This document shows, one piece after another, positions 1 to 9,060 of a DNA stretch of 64,000 nucleotides; within the stretch, counting starts at the first letter, position 1, and the number at the start of each line of letters is the position of its first letter. Source of the stretch: CAVTYH01 sp963738835 (lineage in GTDB: Bacteria; Planctomycetota; Planctomycetia; Pirellulales; JADZDJ01); contig CAVTYH010000001.1 of the NCBI GenBank assembly GCA_963738835.1, forward strand, positions 558,001 to 622,000. Direction: 5' to 3'. The notes beneath the pieces are model-generated. The model was not told the DNA's origin. It was given only the letters and a program-made list of their open reading frames with translations, and made no database searches. Both the position numbers and the translations under genes were made by a program.

Positions 1-1977
1 GCCGAGTTTTTGCCAGAGCTGCTGCTCGAGTTTTTGCCCGAACTGCTGCTCGTTGCCGCCACATTTCCTGCCAGCGTCGAAACCTTCGTCTGTTCGATTA
101 GCGGTAGAAACATGGCCAGCACCGGGTTCGCTTCGAAATTTCGCTTCACATCTAAAGCGCCCAAATCCCGCAGCAGTGATGTTTCCACCCGCACGGCAAA
201 CGGCGAGGTGGCCAGGGCCGGGAACATCTCCGGCGACATCAACCGTTCGCCGCCGCGCACAATTTTTTGCAATTCTTCTTCGGTGGTGATAATCAGCGTG
301 CGATCATCGGGTATGTAGAAGTTCGAAGACCACACGCCGTCGCCCCAAGCTCGCCGCTCGCCGTCCGAGAGGGCTGCCATGTTGACCGCGTAATACTCTT
401 TGTCTCCAATCCGCGTTGTTTCCAGATTCGCGAGATTCTGGGTGAGGACGCCTTTCCAATCAAATGGTTTGGTATAGCGCAGAATCAATCGATCCACTTT
501 GCGGCCGGTTCCGGTTTTGATGATCAACACGTCGGTAAGATCGGCCGATTTCACGCCGAGTTTGTTCTGTCGGTCGATTTCTTCAAGCATCGGTGCAATT
601 GCCTTTAGTGGAGGGGCTTTGAGCAGCTCGCTGGGGCTGACGGCGATTATTAACTTGGCATCGGCCGGAATATATTCCAACGCGTGCAGCGAAGCGGGCA
701 GTGTCTGGCCAACGGTCAAAGTCGCCGTACCGTCCTCACCGGTTATCGTGATGGTGCCTTCGCCCTTCACGTGCAATTTGATTCCGCCGTTCTTTTGCGC
801 TGACGAAGTCTGTGTGCTTTGCGCTGGAGCGGAGCCCCATCGCTGGGCGCGCAAATTCCCGCCACTGCCAGAGCAATCGCTGCCATGACGGCCGTCAACA
901 TCCAACGCGTTTTTGTGCTTAATGACTTTTCCATCGGAGTTCCCTTTCGTTTGAGCCAGGCCACACGTTTAATCAGTGAACTGGTGCCCGGCAAAAACGC
1001 GCGGGCGGCCCAGGGCATGGGTCGTTCATCGGCTCGCAACGCCATTTGCGCGAGCGTCGCGAGGTAGATTTGCCGATCGCCAGACAGAATTGCTGCCTGG
1101 CTGTCGGCGGCCAACTCTTGCTGGATGCGGAGCTGGCGATTCAGCCACAGCACGAGCGGCTGATAGAAATGAATTGCGGTGGCGAATCGCGCAGATCAAG
1201 GCGGTTGCATAATCTCGCCGGACGATGTGCGCATAACTCGTGAGCCAGCACGGCGCGGCGCTCGGTTTCCGTCCAAGATCGCCAATCGCACGGCAGAAGC
1301 AATAGTGGCCTGCGCCAACCAATTGTCACCGCTGAGCGCAGCAGCGGCGATTCGCACAGATGAATCGCGGGTTGAAGGCTGGTGCGAGACTGCCGCACGG
1401 CAACATCTTGCATGCCCAGTGCGTGCGCCATTTCTCGCGCGGTTGCCATCAGACCATCATCAACGATCGGCTGTGAACGAGCACGCAGCCGACGCACAGC
1501 CCAAATGCCAATTGCTAGCCGAATCAGGCACATGCCGACTCCCATCAGAAGCAGTATTGGCAACCATGCCTGCCAAACAGAAAACGCATTTATCTCTGCC
1601 GGCGTCTGGGTGCTTGCCAACTGAAGGAAATCCATTGCCGTTGACCACCAAACCGACAGCATCGTGGCTGATGCGTCCTTAGCGGTAGTGTCAGGGATCG
1701 AAGCAACGACTTGGGAATCCGCTGGACTTGCCGCTGCGATTTCGACTGGCTTGGGTTGCACGCTGGCCGTGGGATGCAAACTTCTAAACGACCACCGTGG
1801 CCACGGGCTGACCGCACCAATCGCCAAAATCAGCGTCAGCCCCAATACGATTGCCGTACAGGTTGCACCTGTCCGTGGTCCGCGTCTCCGAAGCATGAGG
1901 AACAACACGCACCCGAGGGCTGAAAACACGGTAACTTGCACGCTCATCCACAGAATTGTTGATGTTAGTGCGTTCAT
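1..1977 (-). CDS. M56 family (BlaR1-like) membrane metallopeptidase, frameshifted, runs off the window
   Basis: Sensor/signalling-type M56 peptidase. The N-terminal part (1977 to about 1250) has two or more hydrophobic segments (first at residues 7-28). The zincin motif is split by an indel near 1238: HEL is followed in the next frame by AHIVRRDY. A third frame then gives WLNRQLRIQQELAADSQAA, the second metal-ligand region, and another membrane segment near 920 (MLTAVMAAIALAVAG). After a further shift at a G run near 830 the frame stays open to base 1 and encodes a long extracytoplasmic domain (for example LEYIPADAKLIIAVSPSELL), so the gene continues beyond the window. It lies 90 bp downstream of the BlaI gene on the same strand, the usual planctomycete BlaI-M56 pair. 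I infer one intact gene with about three sequencing indels. A real pseudogene is the alternative. Confidence 0.8.
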
Positions 1978-2064
1978 ATTTTGCGCTCCTGGAAATGAGG
2001 TCCAGAGTGTGAGTACGTGAGTGGTAAGTAGGTGAGTGGAGGCAATCTCCGCCTAGCCTTTCCC

Positions 2065-2458
2065 TCATTCATCTTTGGCCGGCTTCTCGTCGATCAACTC
2101 TCGCAGTACGGCCCGTTCTTTGGCAGTGAGTTTTTTCTGTTTCAAAAGTTGCACGAGTAGTTGTTCGCGTGAGCCTTGGAAGACTCGCTCGACCACGTCG
2201 GCCAACATTCGGCCTGACACTTCCTCTTGCGACCGTGTCGGGCGGAAGCGAAATGGCCTCTCGCTGCCCGGTAGCTGATCGAGGAATTCCTTTTCGACGA
2301 GAATCCGCACTAGCGTAGCAATAGTGGTATAAGCCCGATCGAGTCCGGCGGAGGCGAGGAGATCGCGCATCGACGGCCGTCATCTCACCGTGTTTCCAAA
2401 ACACCTGCATGATTTCCAGTTCACGTTCTGTCAGTTCCTTGGCACGCGGTCGGGCCAT
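2065..2458 (-). CDS. blaI: BlaI/MecI/CopY family transcriptional repressor (one frameshift)
   Basis: Winged-helix repressor of about 128 residues, the normal family length. The first frame gives MARPRAKELTERELEIMQVF (the start of the BlaI winged helix). After a shift near 2370 the second frame continues MRDLLASAGLDRAYTTIATL with the recognition helix, and ends in a charged dimerisation region (GRMLADVVERVFQGSREQLL). It is the first gene of a leftward BlaI-M56 operon. In this family the M56 partner responds to a signal and cleaves or inactivates BlaI, which derepresses the operon. A promoter overlapped by an inverted repeat lies upstream at 2737-2781. Confidence 0.82.
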
Positions 2459-2492
2459 TGTGGTTTTCTCCCTTTTGCAAACGGATCAAATC

Positions 2493-2606
2493 CGAATGAC
2501 GAAATGCAAATGACGAAGCATGAATGTCGAAATATCAGGCAATTAGCTTGGCGGTCGTTTGGTCATTGGGAATTGGTTATTCTGTCATTGGAATTTCGTC
2601 ATTTCG
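2493..2606. repeat. ATGACGAA/TTCGTCAT imperfect hairpin repeat, copy 1
   Basis: The left arm carries CGAATGACGAA and AAATGACGAAGCATGAA; the right arm carries TTGGTCATT, TCTGTCATTGGAATT and TCGTCATTTCG. Together they form a long imperfect inverted repeat between the blaI promoter and the blaI start. A second copy of the same family is at 8885-9021. It has no coding content. Confidence 0.55.
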
Positions 2607-2736
2607 TTGCGGCGGCTCTGCTTCTGCGAGAGGGCCAGCGAGCAAGTGGGGAGTGGGGAGAAGTTCTCGGCTCAACCCCCTCGCAGAAAAAGAGTCCTTT
2701 TTTGAGCCCTCGTTATTGCGCCAGTGGTATTTGGTT

Positions 2737-2781
2737 TACTAGATTTGGTTTTATAGTAGCAATCGGCGAAGCGGATTGCAA
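2737..2781 (-). promoter_or_regulatory. Candidate BlaI-regulated promoter/operator
   Basis: Read on the minus strand there is TTGCAA (2776-2781), a 17-nt spacer and TACTAT (2753-2758), a good sigma-70-like promoter. The -10 box is overlapped by the inverted repeat TACTA (2737-2741)/TAGTA (2754-2758). BlaI-type operators in other bacteria carry TACA/TGTA or TAGTA half-sites, so autoregulation is plausible. The leader to the blaI start is about 290 nt and contains a palindromic repeat. Confidence 0.4.
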
Positions 2782-2867
2782 GTGCTTTTTTGAAACTTTT
2801 TTAGATCGGCCTGAATGAGGGTCTTTCGACTCGCCGAGCGACGAACGGGAATTGTCCACGGGGATTG

Positions 2868-3603
2868 CTAAGCCGTTGCGCCGCCGTCGACTGTAATTAC
2901 CTGGCCGGTGATGAAGGCAGCGGACGGCGACAACAAGAAATCAGCAACGGGAGTGATATCGTCGATTTTTCCCAGACGGCCCAGCGGCGTGCGGCGAACG
3001 ATTTGCGATCGCTGGGTTTCCGATAATTCTTGCGACATTTCGGTGTCCAGATAGCCCGGTGCTATGGCATTCACTCGAATGTTGCGCGGGCCAAGTTCAC
3101 GCGCCAGTGCCCGAGTCATGCCGAGCATGCCAGCTTTGGTCGCAGCGTAGCCCGCTAGCCCGGAGAACCCGCGCTCGCCAATGATCGACGAAATGTTAAT
3201 GATTGCCCCGCCGCTTTCGAGCAGCATAAACCGCGTACATTCTTTCGCCAAGAGCAGCGCCGGCGCAGGTTGACGGTGAGCATTTGATCGATCTGTTCGT
3301 CGGGCATCACGGCCAACACGCCGTCGTGGGCGATGCCAGCGTTGTTGATTCACGCGCATCAATGCGGCCAGTGCGATCGTATACGCTTTTAACAAATTCC
3401 CGCAGCGCGACAGCGTCGGATGCGTCGACCGCTTGATAGAACAGCCGTGCGTTCAGGGACGCCTTGTTTTGCAGCGATTCGATCTCTTCCGTCGGTGAGC
3501 GGCTGAAGGTGGCCACATTGTCGCCGGCATGCAGGAAATGTCGCACAAAACCCAGCCCCAGCCCGCGACTGCCGCCGGAAATCAGAATCGTTCTAGACGG
3601 CAT
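2868..3603 (-). CDS. SDR family oxidoreductase (FabG-like), frameshifted
   Basis: NAD(P)-dependent short-chain dehydrogenase, probably acting on a keto or hydroxy acyl or sugar substrate. The N-terminal cofactor loop is SGGSRGLGLGF (residues 9-19). The C-terminal half has the catalytic Ser region ISSIIGERG, the active-site GYAATKAGM (Tyr-x3-Lys) and the usual ending ITGQVITVDGGATA. Between them the NNAG region (about 3350) and the VNLxPALLLAKE region (about 3265) are in other frames, so at least two single-base errors lie here. The start at 3603 overlaps the end of the acyl ligase gene by 11 bp, so the two genes are almost certainly one translationally coupled operon. Confidence 0.78.
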
Positions 3604-5062
3604 GATTGTCCTCGACGCGTGAAAGTTTTCCGCTTTCGTTCAGCGGTATGTGACTCAGAAACTCGATTTTGGCGGGCACTTGATGCCGTGCAAGTTGGTT
3701 GCGGCAGGCCTCTAGTATTTCGCGACGCAACGATTCTTGATCAGTATTGGCCACGGGTTTGACTTCCGCCTTGACAAGCTGGCCCGTCAGTGAGCTCGGC
3801 ATCCCACATACGCGCACCTGCTCGACGCCCGACACATCTTGGATGCAGCGTTCGACATCAGCCGGAAATACCTTCAAGCCGCCGACATTAATGGTTTCCG
3901 ACTTACGGCCGACAAAAAACACACGCTCACCGCGTTTTTCCACGATATCGCCCGTCGGAAACCAAGCAGCCTGCTTTCGATCAATTTGCAACTTATTCAT
4001 CACTTCCGTGGTAGTTTGTTTCTCAAGATACCCTAGCATGGATCGGCGCGAGCGGATTTCCAGCTCACCTCCGTCGCCAATCCGCAGCTCGCAGGGCAAG
4101 CTTGGATCCGACAGAAAATCGGCCGGAAATCCGGCTAGTCTGTCATTGACGGTAAAACAAACCCCCATCTCTGTGGAGGCGTAAATATGTGTTAACCGAG
4201 CGCTGGGAAAAGCGGCCCGCAAACGATCGAGAACTAATTGATCAACCGCTTCGCCCCCCAAAGTGATTTGTACCAGCGGTACGGCGGTCAACTGTTCAGA
4301 AGGCACAGTGCTCAGCAGCAGCCGCCAGAAACTGGGAGTGGCCGAGGCGAACTCAACCCGCTCGTCGATCAGCATTCGGACGATATCGCTTGGATCGCGC
4401 AACGCCGGCACACACAGGCAGCCGCCTGTCAGCAGCGCTTGCAACCACATTTGAATTCCCGCGAAGCGCGTTGGATCGTACGCCAACAGCCAGCGGCGGC
4501 CATGAAAACGAGGTGCGCGACTAATTCCCGTGGCGAGCCGATTCCAATTATGCACGACTGGCTTAGGAACGCCACTTGTTCCTGAAGTGAACAGAATCAC
4601 GTTCGCGCCCGATACGGCGGATTTGGCAGATACACTTTGAGTTGCGAATGACGCAGTGCCTGTATAGGCATCGGAAAGCTGCGAGAATTCAGCTTGGTGA
4701 GCGTCACTCTTGTTCGTCAGCACACACGCCAAACCAAGTCCACGCCGCGTTTGCTCAACATGTTGCGCAGAGTCTGAAGCTGAAAAGAGCACGGCCGTTG
4801 CCCCCAACGCATCCAGGGCTCCCGCCGCGGCGATGAGGTCAATCGCGCCATCGATCCACAGGCCGACCGATTGCCCGGCCAACTCGGCACAGTGATCTGC
4901 GAGCGTTTCAACTCGAGCGGCCAGTGCCGAGTAGGTGGAGGAGTCCGAGCCTGCCGCAATCGCCGGCACTTCGGGTTGCCGAGTCGCAAAGGCTTTGAGT
5001 TCTTGGGCGATCAAGCCGTTGGCTCCGAACGGTTGACAAATGCCTGAAAAAAGACTCGTCAC
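3593..5062 (-). CDS. AMP-forming acyl ligase (ANL superfamily)
   Basis: This 489-residue enzyme activates a carboxylic acid as acyl-AMP, then as CoA or carrier thioester. Visible core motifs in order are ILFTSGTSGVPKPV (A3 loop, about 150-165), YASTEMG (A5, about 292), WFPTGDI (A7), FVGRKSETINVGGLKVFP (A8 hinge) and a C-terminal ESGKLSR with the catalytic lysine (A10). Length is a little short for acyl-CoA synthetases (about 520) but complete. The frame is unbroken. Its neighbour is the overlapping SDR gene, suggesting an acid-activation plus reduction pair. The substrate cannot be told from sequence. The ligase might feed the acyl carrier proteins of the polysaccharide locus at 58-62 kb, but there is no direct evidence for that. 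Confidence 0.8.
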   Translation of the reverse strand: MTSLFSGICQPFGANGLIAQELKAFATRQPEVPAIAAGSDSSTYSALAARVETLADHCAELAGQSVGLWIDGAIDLIAAAGALDALGATAVLFSASDSAQHVEQTRRGLGLACVLTNKSDAHQAEFSQLSDAYTGTASFATQSVSAKSAVSGANVILFTSGTSGVPKPVVHNWNRLATGISRAPRFHGRRWLLAYDPTRFAGIQMWLQALLTGGCLCVPALRDPSDIVRMLIDERVEFASATPSFWRLLLSTVPSEQLTAVPLVQITLGGEAVDQLVLDRLRAAFPSARLTHIYASTEMGVCFTVNDRLAGFPADFLSDPSLPCELRIGDGGELEIRSRRSMLGYLEKQTTTEVMNKLQIDRKQAAWFPTGDIVEKRGERVFFVGRKSETINVGGLKVFPADVERCIQDVSGVEQVRVCGMPSSLTGQLVKAEVKPVANTDQESLRREILEACRNQLARHQVPAKIEFLSHIPLNESGKLSRVEDNHAV

Positions 5063-5296
5063 ACAGCGCTGATGGGGCAGCGGTCACGGAGAGAGTTTTG
5101 CGAAATTGCGTTGACAACTCTATTTTAGTTGGCCTCGAATGTCAGGGACAGGTACGATACGACTAGTCCATTTGACGGCCGCCAAATTCGTGCGTACTCT
5201 GGGGCAGGTTGGAATACCGCGATCGCCGGGCCGGGCCATTGCTGGTTGCTCCACTTGCGTTGATTTGACACCCGTGATGTTTATTTGGAGCGGTTC

Positions 5297-7159
5297 ATGC
5301 ACCCATGCCGTGTTGCAGTTCGCGCTGCCGGTGGGCTAAAGCAGTTTCGCTTAAGTTCTCCGACCAGGGCTGCGCTCGGCGCCGCGATCTTTTTTGCGTT
5401 CTTAGTCGGCAAAGCCAGGGCGAAGTCGAACGAGACGGTTCATGCGGTGTCCGATCCGGTGCCACCGTCGCCGATTGCGAATATTGTTTCGTCCAACACA
5501 GGACCGAATCCGTTTTCTGGCCTGACGATTAACATCGTTGTCGGCGCCGACCGGTTCTATAATGCCGGCTTCATCGGTTCGGCCGCGACGATTGCCAACA
5601 TAGAGGCCGGCCACATTTGGAACGGGCACGAAACGCTGCAGCATGTAGCCACCTTCGTGCAAGACACAATGAGCCCGGGGCCACAGACCGGTGAATTTGA
5701 TCGCCACGCCACGTGGGTTGGCGCGATCCTCGGTGGACGGGCGGCGCTGCCGTTTCCTGGCGATTATCAGGTAGGGATGGCGCCGGGGGCCGATCTTTGG
5801 TCCGGATCGATCGCCACGACTTGGATCGGAACGCCTTATACTGACGCCTTCGACATCAATCTGAGCACGTTCGTCACTCCGTACAAAACGGTCATGGTAA
5901 CCGGTGTTAACGGACGCACGGCCGACGTAGTCAATAGCAGCTGGGGATTCAGCGAGCCCACCGGCGCCGGAAGCGACTTTGCCCGGGCAATTGATGCACT
6001 GGTGTCGCTGTCCGGGAAAACGTTTATCACGGTGGCGGGTAACGAAGGTCCGGATGGAGACACCGTGGAAAGTCCTGCCGCCACATACAACAAGATCGCA
6101 GTCGGGGCACTAACTAGCGATACGTCGAATCCTCCTTACGGAATGGTGGCCGATTTTAGCAGCCGCGGGCCGAGCGATGTTTTAAATCCGATCACAAATC
6201 AAGTGAAAATCGGTATCCGCGCGACGGTCGACATTGTGGCTCCCGGCACCGATTTCACCCTGGCGTATTACGGCGGCACAACCGGCGGTAATAGTCCCAC
6301 ATTGGGACCGACGCAGGGCACAGTTTCGGACAACAATTTCTATGCATTCCCGTTGGCAGGGACCAGTTTTGCTGCTCCGACGGTGGCCGGCGGAGCGGCG
6401 CTCGTGGTTGACGCTGCCCGAACACTGTTCGGACCCGCAACCAAGGGAGTTGACGGCCGAGTGGTGAAAGCGGTTTTGTTAAACTCTGCCGACAAAATTG
6501 ATGGCTGGAATAACGGGCAAATGGTTACCGCCAGCGGCGTCGTTTTTACGACACAATCGCTCGATTACGCTTCCGGCACTGGCGCGATGAATTTGAAACA
6601 AGCGTTCGACCAACTGACTGCAGGCACAACTGATGTGCCCGGTCTGGCCGGTGGACCAGTGCAGTCGATCGGCTGGGACTACGGCCGCGTCCACTTTGGC
6701 AGCGTCAGCGATTATCCCATCACTTCACAACTTCTTGCCGGAAGCACCCTAGCGATTACGCTCGATTGGTTTGTGAGTCGCACGATTGATCTCACTACCA
6801 ACGCGACGCAAGAGAACATTTTTAACGATCTTGATTTGCAAGTTTGGAAAGCGGTTGGCGGCGTGGCGACCACGCTCGTCGCATCGTCGAATAGCCAATA
6901 CAACAACGTGGAACATTTGTACTTCCAATTGCCGGCAACCGATTCTTATCTACTGCGCGTAGTGTTCGCCGGCAACAATTGGAATTTCAGCGGCGTACTG
7001 AATTCGAACCTGGACGAAGACTTTGGCCTGGCGTGGTCGAACATCGCTGTCGTGCCAGAGCCAGCAACGATCGTTCTGCTGTTAGTCGGCGTCAGTTCTC
7101 TGGTGTTAGTGTGGAAACGTTGCGCCGCGACCGTCCTGCTGCAAGTGGCCGGCGGCTAA
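5297..7159 (+). CDS. S8 (subtilisin-like) peptidase with PEP-CTERM sorting signal
   Basis: Secreted serine peptidase of about 620 residues. A GGAG ribosome site at 5287-5290 supports ATG 5297 over an upstream TTG at 5285. There is an N-terminal signal segment (TRAALGAAIFFAFLVGKARA). Subtilase landmarks are the His region DRHATWVGAILGG, the oxyanion Asn in ITVAGNEGP, and the Ser region LAGTSFAAPTVAGG. The first catalytic position reads ANIEAGHIW, so Glu occupies the place of the usual Asp in the D-T-G motif. The C-terminus is a PEP-CTERM tripartite signal: VPEPAT, a hydrophobic helix, then KRCAA. An exosortase is encoded at 48-49 kb. The gene is divergent from the acyl ligase, with about 235 bp between them, and ends 190 bp before an efflux operon. 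Confidence 0.85.
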   Translation: MHPCRVAVRAAGGLKQFRLSSPTRAALGAAIFFAFLVGKARAKSNETVHAVSDPVPPSPIANIVSSNTGPNPFSGLTINIVVGADRFYNAGFIGSAATIANIEAGHIWNGHETLQHVATFVQDTMSPGPQTGEFDRHATWVGAILGGRAALPFPGDYQVGMAPGADLWSGSIATTWIGTPYTDAFDINLSTFVTPYKTVMVTGVNGRTADVVNSSWGFSEPTGAGSDFARAIDALVSLSGKTFITVAGNEGPDGDTVESPAATYNKIAVGALTSDTSNPPYGMVADFSSRGPSDVLNPITNQVKIGIRATVDIVAPGTDFTLAYYGGTTGGNSPTLGPTQGTVSDNNFYAFPLAGTSFAAPTVAGGAALVVDAARTLFGPATKGVDGRVVKAVLLNSADKIDGWNNGQMVTASGVVFTTQSLDYASGTGAMNLKQAFDQLTAGTTDVPGLAGGPVQSIGWDYGRVHFGSVSDYPITSQLLAGSTLAITLDWFVSRTIDLTTNATQENIFNDLDLQVWKAVGGVATTLVASSNSQYNNVEHLYFQLPATDSYLLRVVFAGNNWNFSGVLNSNLDEDFGLAWSNIAVVPEPATIVLLLVGVSSLVLVWKRCAATVLLQVAGG

Positions 7160-7345
7160 CAGCCACCGGAAATTCAAAAGTGGGTGTCCATTCGTGATTC
7201 TTTGCCGGGAGTTCACTGCCGGTATTTTTATCTACGCAACTCTCTGTTATGTAACGGGTTGCGACGCTTGCCTCTAATCGGTGCTCTTTGCCGAATCGAC
7301 AGCAATTCAGATTCGACCTCTTAGCTGCTGACGTATATTTCCAGG

Positions 7346-8884
7346 ATGAAAAGCGACGACCATTCGACTTCTGAACCGGCGGCGGCTGAAACTACACCCA
7401 CGACTGCGACTACGCTGAAACCGCCGGTACCCACGGCCCGATTTCCCGCGCCGTCGATTGCTGATCGGCGGAATTGCAATCGTCGTGCTCGCAGTGGCGG
7501 TCTACCACGGCTATCCGATCGTCATTCGGATGCTGAACACAGTCTCGACCGATGATGCCTACGTAAGCGGCCACGTCACCTTCGTGGCCTCGCGCGTGCC
7601 AGGCCAAGTGATGAAGGTGCTAGTCGACGACAACAACCGTGTGAAGAAAGGCGATCTGCTGGTGCAGCTCGACAAGCAGCCGTTCCAGGTGCAGGTCGAC
7701 GTCAAACAAGCAATGCTCGCCGACGCACAGGCCAATGTCGGCTACGCCGAGAACGAGGTACGGGCCATGGTCGCCAGAGCCAGGGCAAATCGCTACAAGT
7801 TAGAACATTCGATCGAAGACGTGAACAATCAGATCGCCTCACTTCGAGCAAGCGTAGCTGTGCTGGAAACAGCGAAAGCGAGATTGGAACGTGCCAAGGC
7901 CGATTACCAACGGGCGTTGGAAGTTCAAAAGACGCCAGGCGCGATCAGTCCACAAGAAGTCGATTTGCGAGCCGAAGGGTATCGCGTGGCTGAAGCTCAG
8001 GTGAGGCAAGCACGCGAGCAAGTTTATCAGATTCGCGTGGGTTTAGGATTGCCTGCCCAAACAGAAACCGACTCGGATTTGGCAAAAGTGCCGCCCGATC
8101 TCGATCAGAACTTCTCCACCGTCCGGCAGGCACTGGCAGATTTGTTGGAGAGTGCGGCACCGTTGGGCATCGTTCCGCCCTCGTACAACGCCACGCCCAA
8201 GGAAGTTGTGGCCGCTTTCTACAAGCGCGACCCGGAAGGAAACTTGGATCGAATCTACGCGGAACTGATTAAGAACGCTCCGACGATCAAGCTCGCGCAG
8301 GCAAAACTCGAAGAGGCGCAAGCCGAATTGGCTCAGGCGAAGTTAAACCTCAGCTACTGCGATGTGCTGGCGGAAATCGATGGCGTGATTACCCGCCGCA
8401 ATGTGAACCCCGGCAACAATGTGCAGGCGGGTCAGAGCCTGATGGCGATCCGCTCGTTGACCGACATTTGGATCGACGCCAACTTCAAAGAAACGCAACT
8501 CGAGAAGCTGCGGATTGGTCAGCGCGTGGAGATGGAAGTCGACATGTACGGCGGCAAGCACCTGTTCGAGGGCGCATTTCCGGCTTCACCATGGGCACGG
8601 GTTCCACGTTGGCGTTGCTGCCGGCGGAAAACGCGACAGGCAATTTCGTCAAAATTGTCCAGCGTCTGCCGGTGCGCATTGAGCCGGTGAATTACGATCC
8701 GGACAAGCTGCCGCTGTTCATCGGTCTTTCGGTGGAGCCGCATGTGTTTGTGAACGAGCCGCCGACCGGCCCCAACGCCGGCGAGTTCCTCCAGCCGCCG
8801 CTGCAGTTGCCGACGTTGCCATTGCAAGGCGACGGCGTGCCGCAGAACGACGCGAAACTGCAAGGCAAGGCCGAGACGAAATGA
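7346..8884 (+). CDS. emrA: HlyD/EmrA-type periplasmic adaptor of a drug efflux pump (two frameshifts)
   Basis: Membrane fusion protein of about 510 residues. The first frame gives a Pro/Thr-rich cytoplasmic tail. A shift near 7450 leads to the single membrane anchor IGGIAIVVLAVAVYHGYP and the biotinyl-lipoyl motif TDDAYVSGHVTFVASRVPG, followed by long coiled-coil hairpin segments (residues about 100-300) and a second lipoyl half (LSYCDVLAEIDGVITRRNV). A second shift near 8578 leads to RISGFTMGTGSTLALLP and the C-terminal beta domain. The pairing with a DHA2 transporter at 9061 is the EmrA-EmrB arrangement. A ribosome site (AGGA) directly precedes the ATG. No outer-membrane TolC partner is present nearby. 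Confidence 0.82.
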
Positions 8885-9021
8885 CGAATGACGAAGTCCG
8901 AATGACGAATTAAATTCTAATGACCAAATTCCAAACGTCGGCTAGTGCTGTTCCTTGTTTCGTCATTCGATATTGGAATTTGGATATTCATTCGTCATTC
9001 GTCATTCTAATTTCGTCATTC
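8885..9021. repeat. ATGACGAA/TTCGTCAT imperfect hairpin repeat, copy 2
   Basis: The left arm has GACGAATGACGAA plus CGAATGACGAATT; the right arm has ATTCGTCATTCGTCATT and TTTCGTCATT. The long inverted repeat could fold as a hairpin between the emrA-like and emrB-like genes. It is the same family as copy 1 at 2493-2606. Confidence 0.6.
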
Positions 9022-9060
9022 AGCGCAGGTCCCTCGGTCACCAACAACTAAATCGTCCGA

